A DNA stretch of 64,000 nt. Origin: Yersinia enterocolitica subsp. enterocolitica. GTDB taxonomy: Bacteria; Pseudomonadota; Gammaproteobacteria; Enterobacterales; Enterobacteriaceae. The position numbers and the translations under genes were made by a program. The stretch is taken from assembly GCF_901472495.1 (NCBI RefSeq), contig NZ_LR590469.1:1674001-1738000 (forward strand). The letters run 5' to 3'. Below are positions 45,072 to 54,766 of this stretch, piece after piece; position 1 is the stretch's first letter; every line of letters starts with the position of its first letter. Under the pieces are notes generated by a model that saw only the letters and a program-made list of their open reading frames with translations, searched no databases and was not told where the DNA came from.

Positions 45072-45411
45072 TGAATCTACTTTGCCTGTTAATAGAGTCG
45101 TGCCACCGAGGGGCACGATACCCGCACTCACACCTGCCAACGATGACAGAATGCTAATTATACGGTATGAAATTAATAAAACAGTATAGCGGCGGTTGCC
45201 ATATCATCCTAGGAACAGTTACGCAAAAAGCCGTTATTGAGAAACGACTTATCCGCGCGATCCCGCCTCTCGCACCCGCAGCCACACACGGGCATAATAA
45301 TAGAAAGTCTTGAAGATTAATGGCACTTATACGTTGCAGGAAAGTGTTGCAAATGGTGAATGAGTTGAACAATTTGGAAATGATGATAAAAATCACCGGG
45401 CGGGCTTATTA
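45072..45411. other. Divergent promoter region of rsuA and radD
   Basis: 340 bases with no gene I can support. Promoters of both genes should lie here; no specific regulator site was recognised. Confidence 0.5.
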
Positions 45412-47169
45412 ATGGCCTTTACGTTACGCCCTTATCAACAAGAAGCGGTAGATGCGACCCTCGCTCATTTTCGCCGCCATGCCGAACCAGCACTCATTGT
45501 CTTACCCACTGGCGCGGGTAAAAGTCTGGTTATCGCTGAATTAGCCAAACTGGCGCGCGGGCGCGTTTTAGTGCTGGCGCATGTCAAAGAACTGGTGGCG
45601 CAGAATCACGCCAAATATTGTGCTTATGGTTTAGAGGCTGATATTTTTGCCGCAGGCCTGCAACAACGCCAAAGTGAAGGGAAAGTGGTTTTTGGTAGCG
45701 TACAATCCGTGGCGCGAAACCTGTCTCTATTTGATAGTGCCTTTTCACTGCTGATAATTGATGAATGTCATCGAATCAGCGATAAAGATGACAGCCAATA
45801 TCAGCAAATTATTCAGCATTTACGTACCACCAACCCACGCCTGCGCTTATTGGGGCTGACTGCCACCCCCTACCGCTTGGGTAAAGGCTGGATCTATCAA
45901 TTCCACTATCACGGTATCACCCGTGGTGATGAAAAATCCCTGTTCCGCGATTGTATTTATGAATTACCCCTGCGTTATATGATTAAGCACGGCTTTCTGG
46001 TCCCACCGGAACGGCTGGATATGCCCGTCGTACAATATGATTTCAGCCGCTTGACCAGCAATAGCGACGGTATGTTCCGTGAAGCGGATTTAGACCGCGA
46101 GCTTAAGCAGCAGCAAAGAATTACCCCACATATTGTCAGTCAGATAATGGAGTATGCCGCCCATCGACGAGGGGTGATGATTTTCGCCGCCACCGTTGAG
46201 CATGCCAAAGAGGTCTATGGGCTGTTGCCTAAAGGTGAGGCTGCGCTGGTAAGTGCCGGAACGCCGCCAGCCGAACGGGATGCGTTAATTACCGCGTTTA
46301 AACAGCAGCAATTGCGCTATTTGGTGAATGTCGCGGTGCTGACCACCGGTTTTGATGCCCCGCATGTCGATCTGATTGCCATTCTTCGCCCGACCGAGTC
46401 AGTTAGTTTGTATCAGCAAATTGTCGGGCGCGGGCTGCGGCTCTCTCCGGGCAAAGAAGATTGCCTGATTCTGGATTATGCCGGTAACCCCCATGACCTT
46501 TTCGCTCCGGAAGTGGGTACCAGCAAACCCCACGGTGACAGCCAGCCAGTGCAGGTCTTTTGCCCGGACTGCGGCTTTGCCAATATCTTCTGGGGGAAAT
46601 GCACTGAGTCCGGCGAGATTATTGAACACTATGGCCGCCGCTGCCAAGGCTGGTTTGAAGATGATCAAGGTGCACGAGCACAATGTGATTACCGCTTCCG
46701 CTTCAAATCCTGCCCACATTGTGGTGCAGAAAATGATATTGCTGCTCGCCGCTGCCATCAGTGTCAGGAGGTGCTGGTCGATCCCGATGACATGCTCAAA
46801 GCTGCGTTGAAATTAAAGGATGCGCTGGTACTACGTTGTGGCGGAATGAACCTGGAAGCGGGTCAGGATGCAAAAGGTGAGTGGCTAAAAATCACCTATT
46901 ACGACGAAGAGGGTACCAATACCAGTGAGCGATTTCGCTTAACCACTGCCGCACAACGAATGGCATTCGAGCAAATTTTCCTTCGTCCGCACCAACGGGC
47001 TCCGGGTATTGCGCTTAAATGGCAAACTGCCGCAGATATCATCGCCCAGCAAGCGCTATTGCGTTATCCCGATTTTGTTGTCGCCCGCCGTCGCGGGCAA
47101 TGGTGGCAAATCAGGGAAAAGGTTTTTGATTATCAGGGCCGTTTTAGACGCGCTGATTCCCTCGCCTAA
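45412..47169 (+). CDS. radD: DEAD/DEAH-type helicase-like repair ATPase RadD (YejH)
   Basis: A 585-residue SF2 protein that works with RecA in double-strand break repair and strand exchange. Motif I LPTGAGKS (31-38), motif II DECH, motif III LTATP, motif VI QIVGRGLRLS. The C-terminal part has zinc-binding Cys pairs (CPDCG, then CPHCG and CHQC). E. coli RadD has 586 residues and the same neighbours. Confidence 0.95.
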   Translation: MAFTLRPYQQEAVDATLAHFRRHAEPALIVLPTGAGKSLVIAELAKLARGRVLVLAHVKELVAQNHAKYCAYGLEADIFAAGLQQRQSEGKVVFGSVQSVARNLSLFDSAFSLLIIDECHRISDKDDSQYQQIIQHLRTTNPRLRLLGLTATPYRLGKGWIYQFHYHGITRGDEKSLFRDCIYELPLRYMIKHGFLVPPERLDMPVVQYDFSRLTSNSDGMFREADLDRELKQQQRITPHIVSQIMEYAAHRRGVMIFAATVEHAKEVYGLLPKGEAALVSAGTPPAERDALITAFKQQQLRYLVNVAVLTTGFDAPHVDLIAILRPTESVSLYQQIVGRGLRLSPGKEDCLILDYAGNPHDLFAPEVGTSKPHGDSQPVQVFCPDCGFANIFWGKCTESGEIIEHYGRRCQGWFEDDQGARAQCDYRFRFKSCPHCGAENDIAARRCHQCQEVLVDPDDMLKAALKLKDALVLRCGGMNLEAGQDAKGEWLKITYYDEEGTNTSERFRLTTAAQRMAFEQIFLRPHQRAPGIALKWQTAADIIAQQALLRYPDFVVARRRGQWWQIREKVFDYQGRFRRADSLA

Positions 47170-47330
47170 GCCGCATTTAGCCTGATAATTTCGCAGTTTC
47201 GTTTGCTGTCTGCTCAATACTTCGCTAGAATGTCGCCCGCTTTGCTGTGGGTTTACCCAATCAAAGCCGAGTATCGAACCTGTTGCTGGGTCGCCTGTAG
47301 CAGGGTAAATTTTCTTTAAGAGAAAACAAA

Positions 47331-47618
47331 ATGATCACTATCAAAGCAGAAGTACGTAACGACCAGGGTAAGGGTGCGAGCCGCCGCCTGCGTGCAGCAA
47401 ATAAATTTCCGGCAATCATTTACGGTGGTTCAGAAGCAGCAATCGCTATTGAGCTTGACCATGACACCACCAAAAACCTTGAATTGAAACCGGGCTTTTA
47501 TGATAATACTGGACTGACTCTGGTTATCAACGGTAAAGAAACCAAAGTTAAAGTACAGGCTGTTCAGCGTCACGCTTTCAAGCCAAAACTGACTCATATC
47601 GACTTCGTTCGCATTTAA
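47331..47618 (+). CDS. rplY: 50S ribosomal protein bL25
   Basis: A 95-residue 5S rRNA-binding protein, the short (single-domain) form found in enterics. Features: NDQGKGASRRLRAANKFPAI, YGG and KVKVQAVQRHAFKPKLTHIDFVRI. TTTAAGAGAAAAC precedes the ATG. A perfect terminator follows. Confidence 0.97.
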   Translation: MITIKAEVRNDQGKGASRRLRAANKFPAIIYGGSEAAIAIELDHDTTKNLELKPGFYDNTGLTLVINGKETKVKVQAVQRHAFKPKLTHIDFVRI

Positions 47619-47651
47619 TCGCGCCGCTGTCGATATTCGGGACGCCGAAAT

Positions 47652-47679
47652 AAAAAACGCCGCTTATGCGGCGTTTTTT
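47652..47679. terminator. Bidirectional terminator between rplY and yejK
   Basis: AAAAAACGCCGC / GCGGCGTTTTTT, a perfect 12-bp stem with a 4-base loop. Confidence 0.95.
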
Positions 47680-47699
47680 ATTGGCAATTCAAACTGTTA

Positions 47700-48701
47700 T
47701 CATTTTCCTGAATTGCGCTGTAACTGATCACGCAGATTCGGTGGCGTACCTTTAATGGTCAACGTGTCTGTTGCCGCATCCCAAAAAATACGCTCGCCCA
47801 ATAACAATGCATCGAAATTAATACTCAACCCGCCGCCACTGCCGGCAAATTTAGTCAATTGACGCAACGTACCGCGATCCGCCGGGAAGCTCTCTTCCAA
47901 TGCATAACCTTGTTCAACGGAGAATTGCTGAAAATCTTTCTCGCCCAACTTCGGCAACTCTTGCGCAAGTTCCTGCAAAGCAATTTCTTCACCAGCCTGC
48001 AACTGCTCATTACAGTAGCTATAAACCTGCTGGCGATATGCCTGACGTTCATTTTTACCCAGCTCGGCATCCGCGCAATAATCATCAACTGCCTGTAATA
48101 AACCGCGGTTCTGCGCTTTAGTATCCAGGCCTTCACTTGCGGCCAGAAAATCCATAAAGAAATCAGAAACCTTGCGCCCTACCCGCCCTTTCAGGAAAGT
48201 CAGGTAACGGGTGGATTCCGGGTTGTTTTCCCATTCAGTTAAATCGATACGAGCCACAATATCAGCACGATTAATATCGAGATAATGGGTCGTACTCAGA
48301 TCAAGTTGCTCATTAACGCGCATGCTATTGCAACTGCTCAGTACTGCAATCAGCAAATATTCCACTGCCAGATAGCGGTATTGGCAAAACAGCACCACGC
48401 CCCCCTCGGCAAATGGGTATTTGGCTAACTCATCCCGCAAACGTCCAGTCGCTGCACGGCTAAAGCTGAGGAAGTCTTCATCACCCTTACGGCTTCGTTT
48501 CAGCGCATCAGCCAGCTCGCTTTGTTCATTAAATAATCCATAAGCTTTGCTTTTGGCACTGTAAACCCGATGCAGCTCGGCCATCATTTCTTCAACTACA
48601 GCATTGGCAGGTAACAACGAATCGCGCAACACCACATCAAGCGTTTGTTCATCACGTTTGACAAGCTGGTGTAAGGCTATCTGGTCAATATCCAGACTCA
48701 T
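47700..48701 (-). CDS. yejK: Nucleoid-associated protein YejK (NdpA)
   Basis: A 333-residue NdpA-family protein of the nucleoid, collinear with the 335-residue E. coli YejK (SLDIDQIALHQLVKRDEQ, FCQYRYLAVEYLLIAVL, RVGRKVSDFFMDFL). It has been linked to DNA topoisomerase function; the exact job is unclear. Divergent from yejL. Confidence 0.94.
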   Translation of the reverse strand: MSLDIDQIALHQLVKRDEQTLDVVLRDSLLPANAVVEEMMAELHRVYSAKSKAYGLFNEQSELADALKRSRKGDEDFLSFSRAATGRLRDELAKYPFAEGGVVLFCQYRYLAVEYLLIAVLSSCNSMRVNEQLDLSTTHYLDINRADIVARIDLTEWENNPESTRYLTFLKGRVGRKVSDFFMDFLAASEGLDTKAQNRGLLQAVDDYCADAELGKNERQAYRQQVYSYCNEQLQAGEEIALQELAQELPKLGEKDFQQFSVEQGYALEESFPADRGTLRQLTKFAGSGGGLSINFDALLLGERIFWDAATDTLTIKGTPPNLRDQLQRNSGK

Positions 48702-48879
48702 GATAAATACTCCTTTTGGCTAGTGGCGTATTCAATCACTGATGCCTGAGGGCTGCAACCCAAAAGCTATCTCGCCCCCCCAATTAATGGCTAATGATTC
48801 TTAATGCTATAAAATAGCGGAAAAGCGCGTCTCTATACGGTAAGATATGGGACTTTGTCAGGTGTTGAGCTCAATTTTT

Positions 48880-49107
48880 ATGCCACAATCATCCCGTTAC
48901 AGTGACGAACACGTTGAACAATTGCTATCTGAATTGGTCAGCGTACTGGAAAAACACCGTACCCCAACCGATCTTTCTTTGATGGTTTTGGGGAATATGG
49001 TAACAAATCTGATCAATACCAGCATTGCTCCCGCGCAACGCAAAGTATTGGCTCGTTCTTTCGCTGAAGCCCTTCAAGCTTCAGTACGTGAAGACAAAGC
49101 TCATTAA
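48880..49107 (+). CDS. yejL: YejL family (UPF0352) protein
   Basis: A 75-residue small protein matching E. coli YejL at both ends (MPQ-SRYSDE, REDKAH) and in the core [20 protein letters not shown]. Start at 48880 chosen for this match; a frame from 48847 would add 11 residues. The upstream ribosome site is weak. Function unknown; cotranscribed with yejM, 27 bp downstream. Confidence 0.93.
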
Positions 49108-49134
49108 TTTATCGGCCAAGACTGCAATCTCAAT

Positions 49135-50928
49135 ATGGTGACAAATCGTCAGCGCTATCGTGAAAAAGTCTCCCAGATGATCAGCTGGGGGCACTGGTTC
49201 GCCTTGTTTAATATCCTGTTCAGCCTGGTGCTGGGTAGCCGCTATTTGTTTGTTTCCGATTGGCCCTCATCGCTGATTGGCCGTGTCTATGCCCTTGTCA
49301 GTTGGCTGGGGCACTTTAGTTTTATCGTGTTTGCCGCCTATCTACTGGTGATATTCCCGCTGACCTTCGTGGTGATGTCACAGCGGTTGCTCCGATTCAT
49401 CTCCGCCGCTTTCGCTACCGCGGGTTTGACCCTGTTATTAGTGGATACCGAGGTCTTCACCCGTTTCCACCTACATCTTAACCCCGTCGTGTGGGAATTA
49501 GTGGTTAACCCGGATCAAACTGAGCTGGCGCGTGATTGGCAATTGATGTTTATTGCCGTGCCGGTCATTTTTCTGGTCGAGATGCTTTTCGGCACCTGGG
49601 CATGGCAAAAACTTCGTAGCCTCAACCGGCAACGCTTTGTTAAACCATTGGTTGCCGTATTTATTTTAGCCTTCTTTGCCTCGCATCTAATTTATATCTG
49701 GGCAGATGCTAATTTCTATCGGCCAATCAGTATGCAGCGCGCAAACTTGCCGCTCTCATACCCGATGACTGCACGTAAATTCCTTGAAAAACATGGTTTG
49801 CTTGACCAGGAAGAATATCAGCGTCGCTTGATAGAACAAGGTAATCCAGATGCCCTAACAGTGGAATATCCTCTCAGCCCCATTGTGTTTAGTGACAACG
49901 GCAGTGGTTACAACCTGTTATTAATTGTGGTTGATGGCATCCGTGCTAATAGCCTGCAAAAAGATATGCCTGCTTTGTCAGAGTTTGGTCATGCCAACAT
50001 TCAGTTTAACCGGCATTATAGTTCGGGTAATCGCCAGGATACGGGTCTGTTTGGTCTGTTTTATGGTATCTCCCCAACCTACCTCGACGGTATTCTTTCT
50101 GCGCGTAAACCTTCTGCATTTATCACGTCATTGAGTGCGCAAGGGTATCAATTTGGGTTGTTCTCATCCGATGGCTTTGCCTCACCGCTCTATCGCCAGG
50201 CATTGCTATCCGATTTCACCTTACCTGCGCCAGCAGAGCAAACGGACAGTGAAACCACCGCACAATGGCAGCAATGGCTATCAACACTCAATAGCAATGT
50301 GCCGTGGTTCTCATACATTAATTTGAATGGCGCTGTTGAAGCGCAAGATCCGGTCATCGGTCATAAAGTTGCCCTCCCAACTGATTTTATTCATAACTAT
50401 CAAGCGGGTGCCAAAGATGTTGATCAGCAGATTGCGACCATTCTGGATACGCTAAAACAACGTGGCCTACTTGATAAGACCGTAATTATTATTACTGCGG
50501 CCCATGGTGTCGAATTTAATGACACTGGCAATGATAACTGGGGTGCTGGCAGTAGCTTTAATCGACAGCAACTACAGGTTCCATTAATTGTTCATTGGCC
50601 GGGCACTCCCGCGCAGAAAGTGAATAAGCTAACGAACCATGAAGACATCATGGCGACACTGATGCAGCGGCTATTACACGTCAAAACTGCCTCAGAAGAC
50701 TATTCGCAAGGGGAAGACTTGTTCGCGGCGCAACGTAGCAATAACTGGGTGGCGACGGGTGATAATGGCACGTTGGTGATTACCACGCCAACACAAACCA
50801 TCGTGTTAGATAATAATGGTGAATATCGTACCTATGATATGCAAGGCAATGAAATTAAAGATGAAAAGCCACAACTTCCGTTGCTGTTGCAAGTACTGAC
50901 TGATATAAAACGTTTTATTGCGAACTAG
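49135..50928 (+). CDS. yejM: LPS homeostasis regulator YejM (LapC/PbgA)
   Basis: A 597-residue essential-type protein with five N-terminal membrane helices (to about residue 190) and a periplasmic sulfatase-like domain that lacks catalytic function in the family. It senses periplasmic LPS and restrains LapB-FtsH degradation of LpxC. N terminus MVTNRQRYREKVSQMISWGHWF, basic linker, and the end LLQVLTDIKRFIAN agree with E. coli. Confidence 0.95.
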   Translation: MVTNRQRYREKVSQMISWGHWFALFNILFSLVLGSRYLFVSDWPSSLIGRVYALVSWLGHFSFIVFAAYLLVIFPLTFVVMSQRLLRFISAAFATAGLTLLLVDTEVFTRFHLHLNPVVWELVVNPDQTELARDWQLMFIAVPVIFLVEMLFGTWAWQKLRSLNRQRFVKPLVAVFILAFFASHLIYIWADANFYRPISMQRANLPLSYPMTARKFLEKHGLLDQEEYQRRLIEQGNPDALTVEYPLSPIVFSDNGSGYNLLLIVVDGIRANSLQKDMPALSEFGHANIQFNRHYSSGNRQDTGLFGLFYGISPTYLDGILSARKPSAFITSLSAQGYQFGLFSSDGFASPLYRQALLSDFTLPAPAEQTDSETTAQWQQWLSTLNSNVPWFSYINLNGAVEAQDPVIGHKVALPTDFIHNYQAGAKDVDQQIATILDTLKQRGLLDKTVIIITAAHGVEFNDTGNDNWGAGSSFNRQQLQVPLIVHWPGTPAQKVNKLTNHEDIMATLMQRLLHVKTASEDYSQGEDLFAAQRSNNWVATGDNGTLVITTPTQTIVLDNNGEYRTYDMQGNEIKDEKPQLPLLLQVLTDIKRFIAN

Positions 50929-50983
50929 CTCTAAAAAATGAGTATGTCACGGTTAAAAAAACAGCAAACGTATTGGCATAGTC

Positions 50984-51011
50984 TTGCATTAGTCACTGTA
51001 AAATGTAGTAT
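50984..51011 (+). promoter_or_regulatory. Promoter of the tRNA-Pro gene
   Basis: -35 TTGCAT (50984-50989), 16-base spacer, -10 TAGTAT (51006-51011), 14 bases before the mature tRNA 5' end. Confidence 0.65.
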
Positions 51012-51025
51012 AAATGCCATTGCAT

Positions 51026-51102
51026 CGGCATGTAGCGCAGCTTGGTAGCGCACCGTCATGGGGTGTCGGGGGTCGGAGGTTCAAATCCTCTCATGCCGAC
51101 CA
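51026..51102 (+). tRNA. proL: tRNA-Pro, anticodon GGG (proL)
   Basis: A 77-nt tRNA ending with encoded CCA. Acceptor arms CGGCATG and CATGCCG pair perfectly; the anticodon loop ATGGGGT gives GGG. The T arm GGAGG-TTCAAAT-CCTCT is standard. It differs from E. coli proL in one compensatory acceptor pair. It marks the end of E. coli synteny here. Confidence 0.97.
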
Positions 51103-51114
51103 AATATCCCCAAG

Positions 51115-51143
51115 AAAACCAATCCATTAGGGTTGGTTTTTTT
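51115..51143 (+). terminator. Terminator of proL
   Basis: AAAACCAA / TTGGTTTT stem with a run of T, 12 bases after the tRNA. The rest up to 51465 is AT-rich; it holds only the methyltransferase promoter as far as I can see, and no attL-like repeat of the tRNA 3' end nearby. Confidence 0.8.
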
Positions 51144-51465
51144 GTTTGTGGGATTTGGCTGGCGTGGCTGTGGTGTAAAACCCAAAGGTAAAAAATGACT
51201 CATTTGCGAGCAGATTGAAATCATTAACTTACATTATTAATAAAATAAAAATACATAAATATTATTAATAATAAAAATCCAGCTTTTTCATTGCATTGCC
51301 CATCAAATCTCAATTACTCGCTTAATTAGTGCGGTAGACTATTTGCAACAATTCAATTTCGTGAGCTACATTTCTCATGGATATATATATTATCCTAATA
51401 AATGTAGTTGCATTTCCATTAGTTGCAATTATATATCACATCAATTATCAGAGGGCGTTATTATA

Positions 51466-52497
51466 ATGGGCAACAATAATCAACTAAAAAATGAAGATGA
51501 TACTGCGGCATTATATTTATTGGAGCAGGCTATGGGCTTTACTTTTCAAGCCTCATTACGTGCTGCAACAATTTTAGGGGTGGCGGATCATCTGAAAAAA
51601 GAGGCGAAAACTGCGGAGGAACTTGGGCAGACAGTGGAGGCAGACTCACGTCAATTAAATCGAGTATTACGTATGCTAGCATCGCGAAATATCTTTGCAG
51701 AATCGGCAGATGGTCGATTTTCACTGACCCCAGCGGCACAGTATCTTCGCTCAGATCATAATGACTCACTACGCGCGGCAGTATTAATGCTGACGGATAA
51801 AACATTCTGGCTCCCACTCGGTAATCTTGTTGAGAATCTACGAGGTGAATCAGCCTTTAAAAAGGCATTCGGAATGTCTTTTTATGAATACTGGTCACGA
51901 GATAACATTCCCGAATCAGAAGGTGATTTTCATGCTGGAATGTCATCAATGTCCTCAGTAGAAAATAACTTCCTGGTGCGCAGCTATGACTTTCCAAAAC
52001 ATGCCACAGTGATTGATATTGCCGGGGGGTTCGGTGGGTTGCTATTGAAAGTGCTGCAACATAATCCCACATTACATGGTATTTTGTTCGATCGCCCTGC
52101 GGTCTTAGAAAAGAACCGCCTTAGCGAGTTGGGGGATGATTCACGTTGGGAAACCCAGACAGGTAATTTCTTTGAAAGCTGCCCAACAGCTGATATTTAT
52201 TTATTAAAATACATCACGATGGATTGGCCGGAAGAACAAGCAAGTCAGATATTGCGCAGTTGTCGTAATGCAATGCGGCCCAATTCAAAAGTGCTTATCT
52301 TTGAACCCGTTATATCCAGAGAAGATACCAGGCAAGGTGGCAAAGAGATCGACCTTTTGTTATTAGGTAGTTTTGATGGAGGACAAGCACGCACTGAGGA
52401 GGAGCTTAAAACACTGCTGGCCAGTGCAGATCTGAAACTTAATCGTATTATCGATACCGGAAGCTATGTATCAATCATTGAGGCTATTCCAGCCTAG
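51466..52497 (+). CDS. SAM-dependent methyltransferase of the plant O-methyltransferase (COMT-like) fold
   Basis: A 343-residue protein. Residues 15-100 form the winged-helix dimerisation domain (AMGFTFQASLRAATILGVADHL, LNRVLRMLAS, YSL-like FSLTPAAQYL), and the Rossmann domain starts with the SAM motif VIDIAGGFGG (182-191) and acidic FDRPAVLE (208-215). In active O-methyltransferases a His-Asp-Trp triad element follows; here it is Met252-Asp-Trp, so the usual base is missing. I start at 51466 (AGAGGG upstream); the frame extends to 51343 without good features. No pathway partner is adjacent. Substrate unknown. Confidence 0.8.
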   Translation: MGNNNQLKNEDDTAALYLLEQAMGFTFQASLRAATILGVADHLKKEAKTAEELGQTVEADSRQLNRVLRMLASRNIFAESADGRFSLTPAAQYLRSDHNDSLRAAVLMLTDKTFWLPLGNLVENLRGESAFKKAFGMSFYEYWSRDNIPESEGDFHAGMSSMSSVENNFLVRSYDFPKHATVIDIAGGFGGLLLKVLQHNPTLHGILFDRPAVLEKNRLSELGDDSRWETQTGNFFESCPTADIYLLKYITMDWPEEQASQILRSCRNAMRPNSKVLIFEPVISREDTRQGGKEIDLLLLGSFDGGQARTEEELKTLLASADLKLNRIIDTGSYVSIIEAIPA

Positions 52498-52807
52498 ATA
52501 TAAGCATCTATTTTAAAGAAATACGGCCTAATTGAAGATTAAACAAAAGTTTATTCGGATAATGGCCATCCATTAAATAATAAAGAAAAATGGGCAATGT
52601 TATGAAATATGGCGGTATAGCATTGTCTATTTTATTAACACTTAAATATTAATAATAACAAGATTAAGAAGTCTTTCAATATTAAATGGGGGAAGCTATT
52701 TTTACAATTATAGCTATAAGTCTTTTTGCCAACCCTTGGCGATAAACATATTTGATGATCTTACTCACCACTCTCAAAAAACAGAGTGGCGAGAATCATA
52801 CAAAACA

Positions 52808-53074
52808 TTAATAAACTATAACGCGGCCATTAAGCGGCTGTATTGGCCGATTATTGTTATGATGAACAACAGAAACATTAACAGGCTGATCAAGCACTAA
52901 CCAGGTTACACCTTCAGAACAAGGTGGTGTGGTAAGTGAACCACTAAAACGGTAGAAGTTGAACTATTTTGGTAGCAACGCATTAATATCCAAAGACCTA
53001 TTCAGTATTGCCAGTTGGTCGATCGCTGTTGGCATTTGCTGCCAGGCCAGTGCTAATTGTGTATTAGCTATATG
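52808..53074 (-). pseudogene. C-terminal remnant of an alpha-carbonic anhydrase
   Basis: Minus strand, 87 codons in one frame ending at TAA 52808. It reads ANTQLALAWQQMPTAID and SLDINALLPK, then a TAG, then FYRFSGSLTTPPCSEGV, TWLVLDQPVNVS and NNNRPIQPLNGRVIVY. These are the conserved C-terminal blocks of bacterial alpha-carbonic anhydrases, including the Thr-Thr-Pro-Pro substrate pocket. About 14 residues normally between VNVS and NNRPIQPLN are missing and the N-terminal two thirds with the zinc His residues are gone. No start codon. A decayed gene. The rest of the 744-bp gap (52498-53241) shows only a CCACTCT / AGAGTGG hairpin at 52768-52789. Confidence 0.8.
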
Positions 53075-53241
53075 TCAGTGACTTCCTACAAAACGATAAA
53101 ATTATTGTAATAGCTTAAATCTAAAATATTTTTTCATTAATGAAAAATGTAACCAACTGCGTTGGGGAGGGTGTACAGGAGAAAATGGTGAGAAAGGCCG
53201 GTGTTAAACGGCCCTTCCCTGTTGGCTGGTTTATCGGAGAG

Positions 53242-54678
53242 TTAAAGCTCTTCACCATTGCTGGCAATCACTTTTTTATACCAGTCAAAACTTTGTTTAC
53301 GTGAACGCGCCATGGTGCCGGTGCCGTCATCGTTTTTATCCACGTAGATAAAACCATAACGCTTGCTGTATTCACCGGTTGTGAATGATACACAATCGAT
53401 ACAACCCCACGGGGTGTAGCCCATCAGGTCTACGCCATCTTCAAACACTGCTTTTTTCATCTGCTCAATATGGGCTTTAAGATACGCAATGCGGTAATCA
53501 TCATGAACCATACCGTCATCAGCCACTTTGTCGATAGCACCAAAACCATTTTCAACAATAAACAGCGGCTTCTGGTAACGTTCATACAATACGCTCAGTG
53601 AATAACGCAAGCCGACGGGATCGATCTGCCATCCCCAATCGGATGCTTTAACATGTGGATTCGGTACACTGCCCTCAAAGCCAGAAAGGGAGTTGCCGCT
53701 ACCGGGATTAACCGCAGAAACTGCGTTACTCATGTAATAGCTTAAGCCCATATAATCGGCGCAGCCCTCACGTAGAGTATCAAGGTCGCCCTCTTCCATA
53801 TTGATAGTGAAACCGCGGCGCTCCCATTCATTCAGAATATATGAAGGGTAGTAACCACGCATGTGGACGTCACCGAATAGATAACGCTCACGCATAGCCT
53901 CCACCGAATACATCATGTCATCTGGATGGCAGGAGAATGGATAGAGCGGCACCATCGCGACCATACAGCCAATCTTGAATTCTGGATTAATAGCGTGGCC
54001 TAATTTGACAACTTTGGCACTGGCAACAAACTGATGATGCAGAACCTGATACATCGTTTCTTCAGGATTTTCTTGCTCAGTGAAAACCACTCCAGAGCAG
54101 CAGTAACCAAATAGTGGATATTTCCAGTTACGTTGGTTATTGATCTCGTTGAATGTCATCCAATATTTGACTTTGCTCTTGTAGCGCTCCATGACCACTT
54201 CACTGAATTTCACGAAAAAGTCGACCACTTTCCGATTTTTCCAGCCACCGTATTCTTTAACCAAGTGCCACGGCATTTCAAAATGAGATAGCGTAATAAC
54301 CGGTTCGATACCGTATTTCAACAGCTCATCAAACATATCATCGTAAAATTGCAGACCCGCTTCATTCGGCTGCAACTCATCACCCTTCGGGAAAATACGC
54401 GTCCAGGCAATGGAAGTACGGAAGCATTTGAAGCCCATTTCGGCAAACAGCGCGATATCTTCTTTATAATGACCATAAAAATCAACCGCTTCATGGTTTG
54501 GATAGCGATAACCTTCTTGCACACCATCAGTCATAACTCGGTCAACACCGTGAGCGCCACCGGACAATACATCAGCAATGCTTACACCTTTGCCGCCTTT
54601 ATCCCAGCCGCCTTCAACCTGATGTGCCGCAACTGCGCCGCCCCATAAAAAATCTTTCGGTAATTGTTTGTGGCTCAT
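53242..54678 (-). CDS. 6-phospho-beta-glucosidase (GH1, BglA/AscB type)
   Basis: A 478-residue GH1 enzyme hydrolysing phosphorylated beta-glucosides such as cellobiose-6P or arbutin-6P in the cytoplasm. Acid/base Glu178 in TFNEINN, nucleophile Glu in IVENGFG, N-terminal GH1 signature FLWGGAVAAHQVEGGW, and the phosphate-binding region near KRYGFIYVD with nearby Ser/Lys. Start at 54678 has AGGGAGAG upstream; the frame opens 9 codons earlier. It lies 88 bp after the PTS gene, in one operon. Confidence 0.93.
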   Translation of the reverse strand: MSHKQLPKDFLWGGAVAAHQVEGGWDKGGKGVSIADVLSGGAHGVDRVMTDGVQEGYRYPNHEAVDFYGHYKEDIALFAEMGFKCFRTSIAWTRIFPKGDELQPNEAGLQFYDDMFDELLKYGIEPVITLSHFEMPWHLVKEYGGWKNRKVVDFFVKFSEVVMERYKSKVKYWMTFNEINNQRNWKYPLFGYCCSGVVFTEQENPEETMYQVLHHQFVASAKVVKLGHAINPEFKIGCMVAMVPLYPFSCHPDDMMYSVEAMRERYLFGDVHMRGYYPSYILNEWERRGFTINMEEGDLDTLREGCADYMGLSYYMSNAVSAVNPGSGNSLSGFEGSVPNPHVKASDWGWQIDPVGLRYSLSVLYERYQKPLFIVENGFGAIDKVADDGMVHDDYRIAYLKAHIEQMKKAVFEDGVDLMGYTPWGCIDCVSFTTGEYSKRYGFIYVDKNDDGTGTMARSRKQSFDWYKKVIASNGEEL

Positions 54679-54766
54679 AACTCTCTCCCTTAATACTGTG
54701 GGCAATTGTTCACCCTGAAAATAAAAATCAATGGCGGATAATTAACCCGCCCGAACATTAAATATT

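Noticed and set aside
51026..51102. Prophage attachment site at proL
   Set aside because: No duplicated tRNA 3' end was seen next to the prophage remnant at 58-61 kb.
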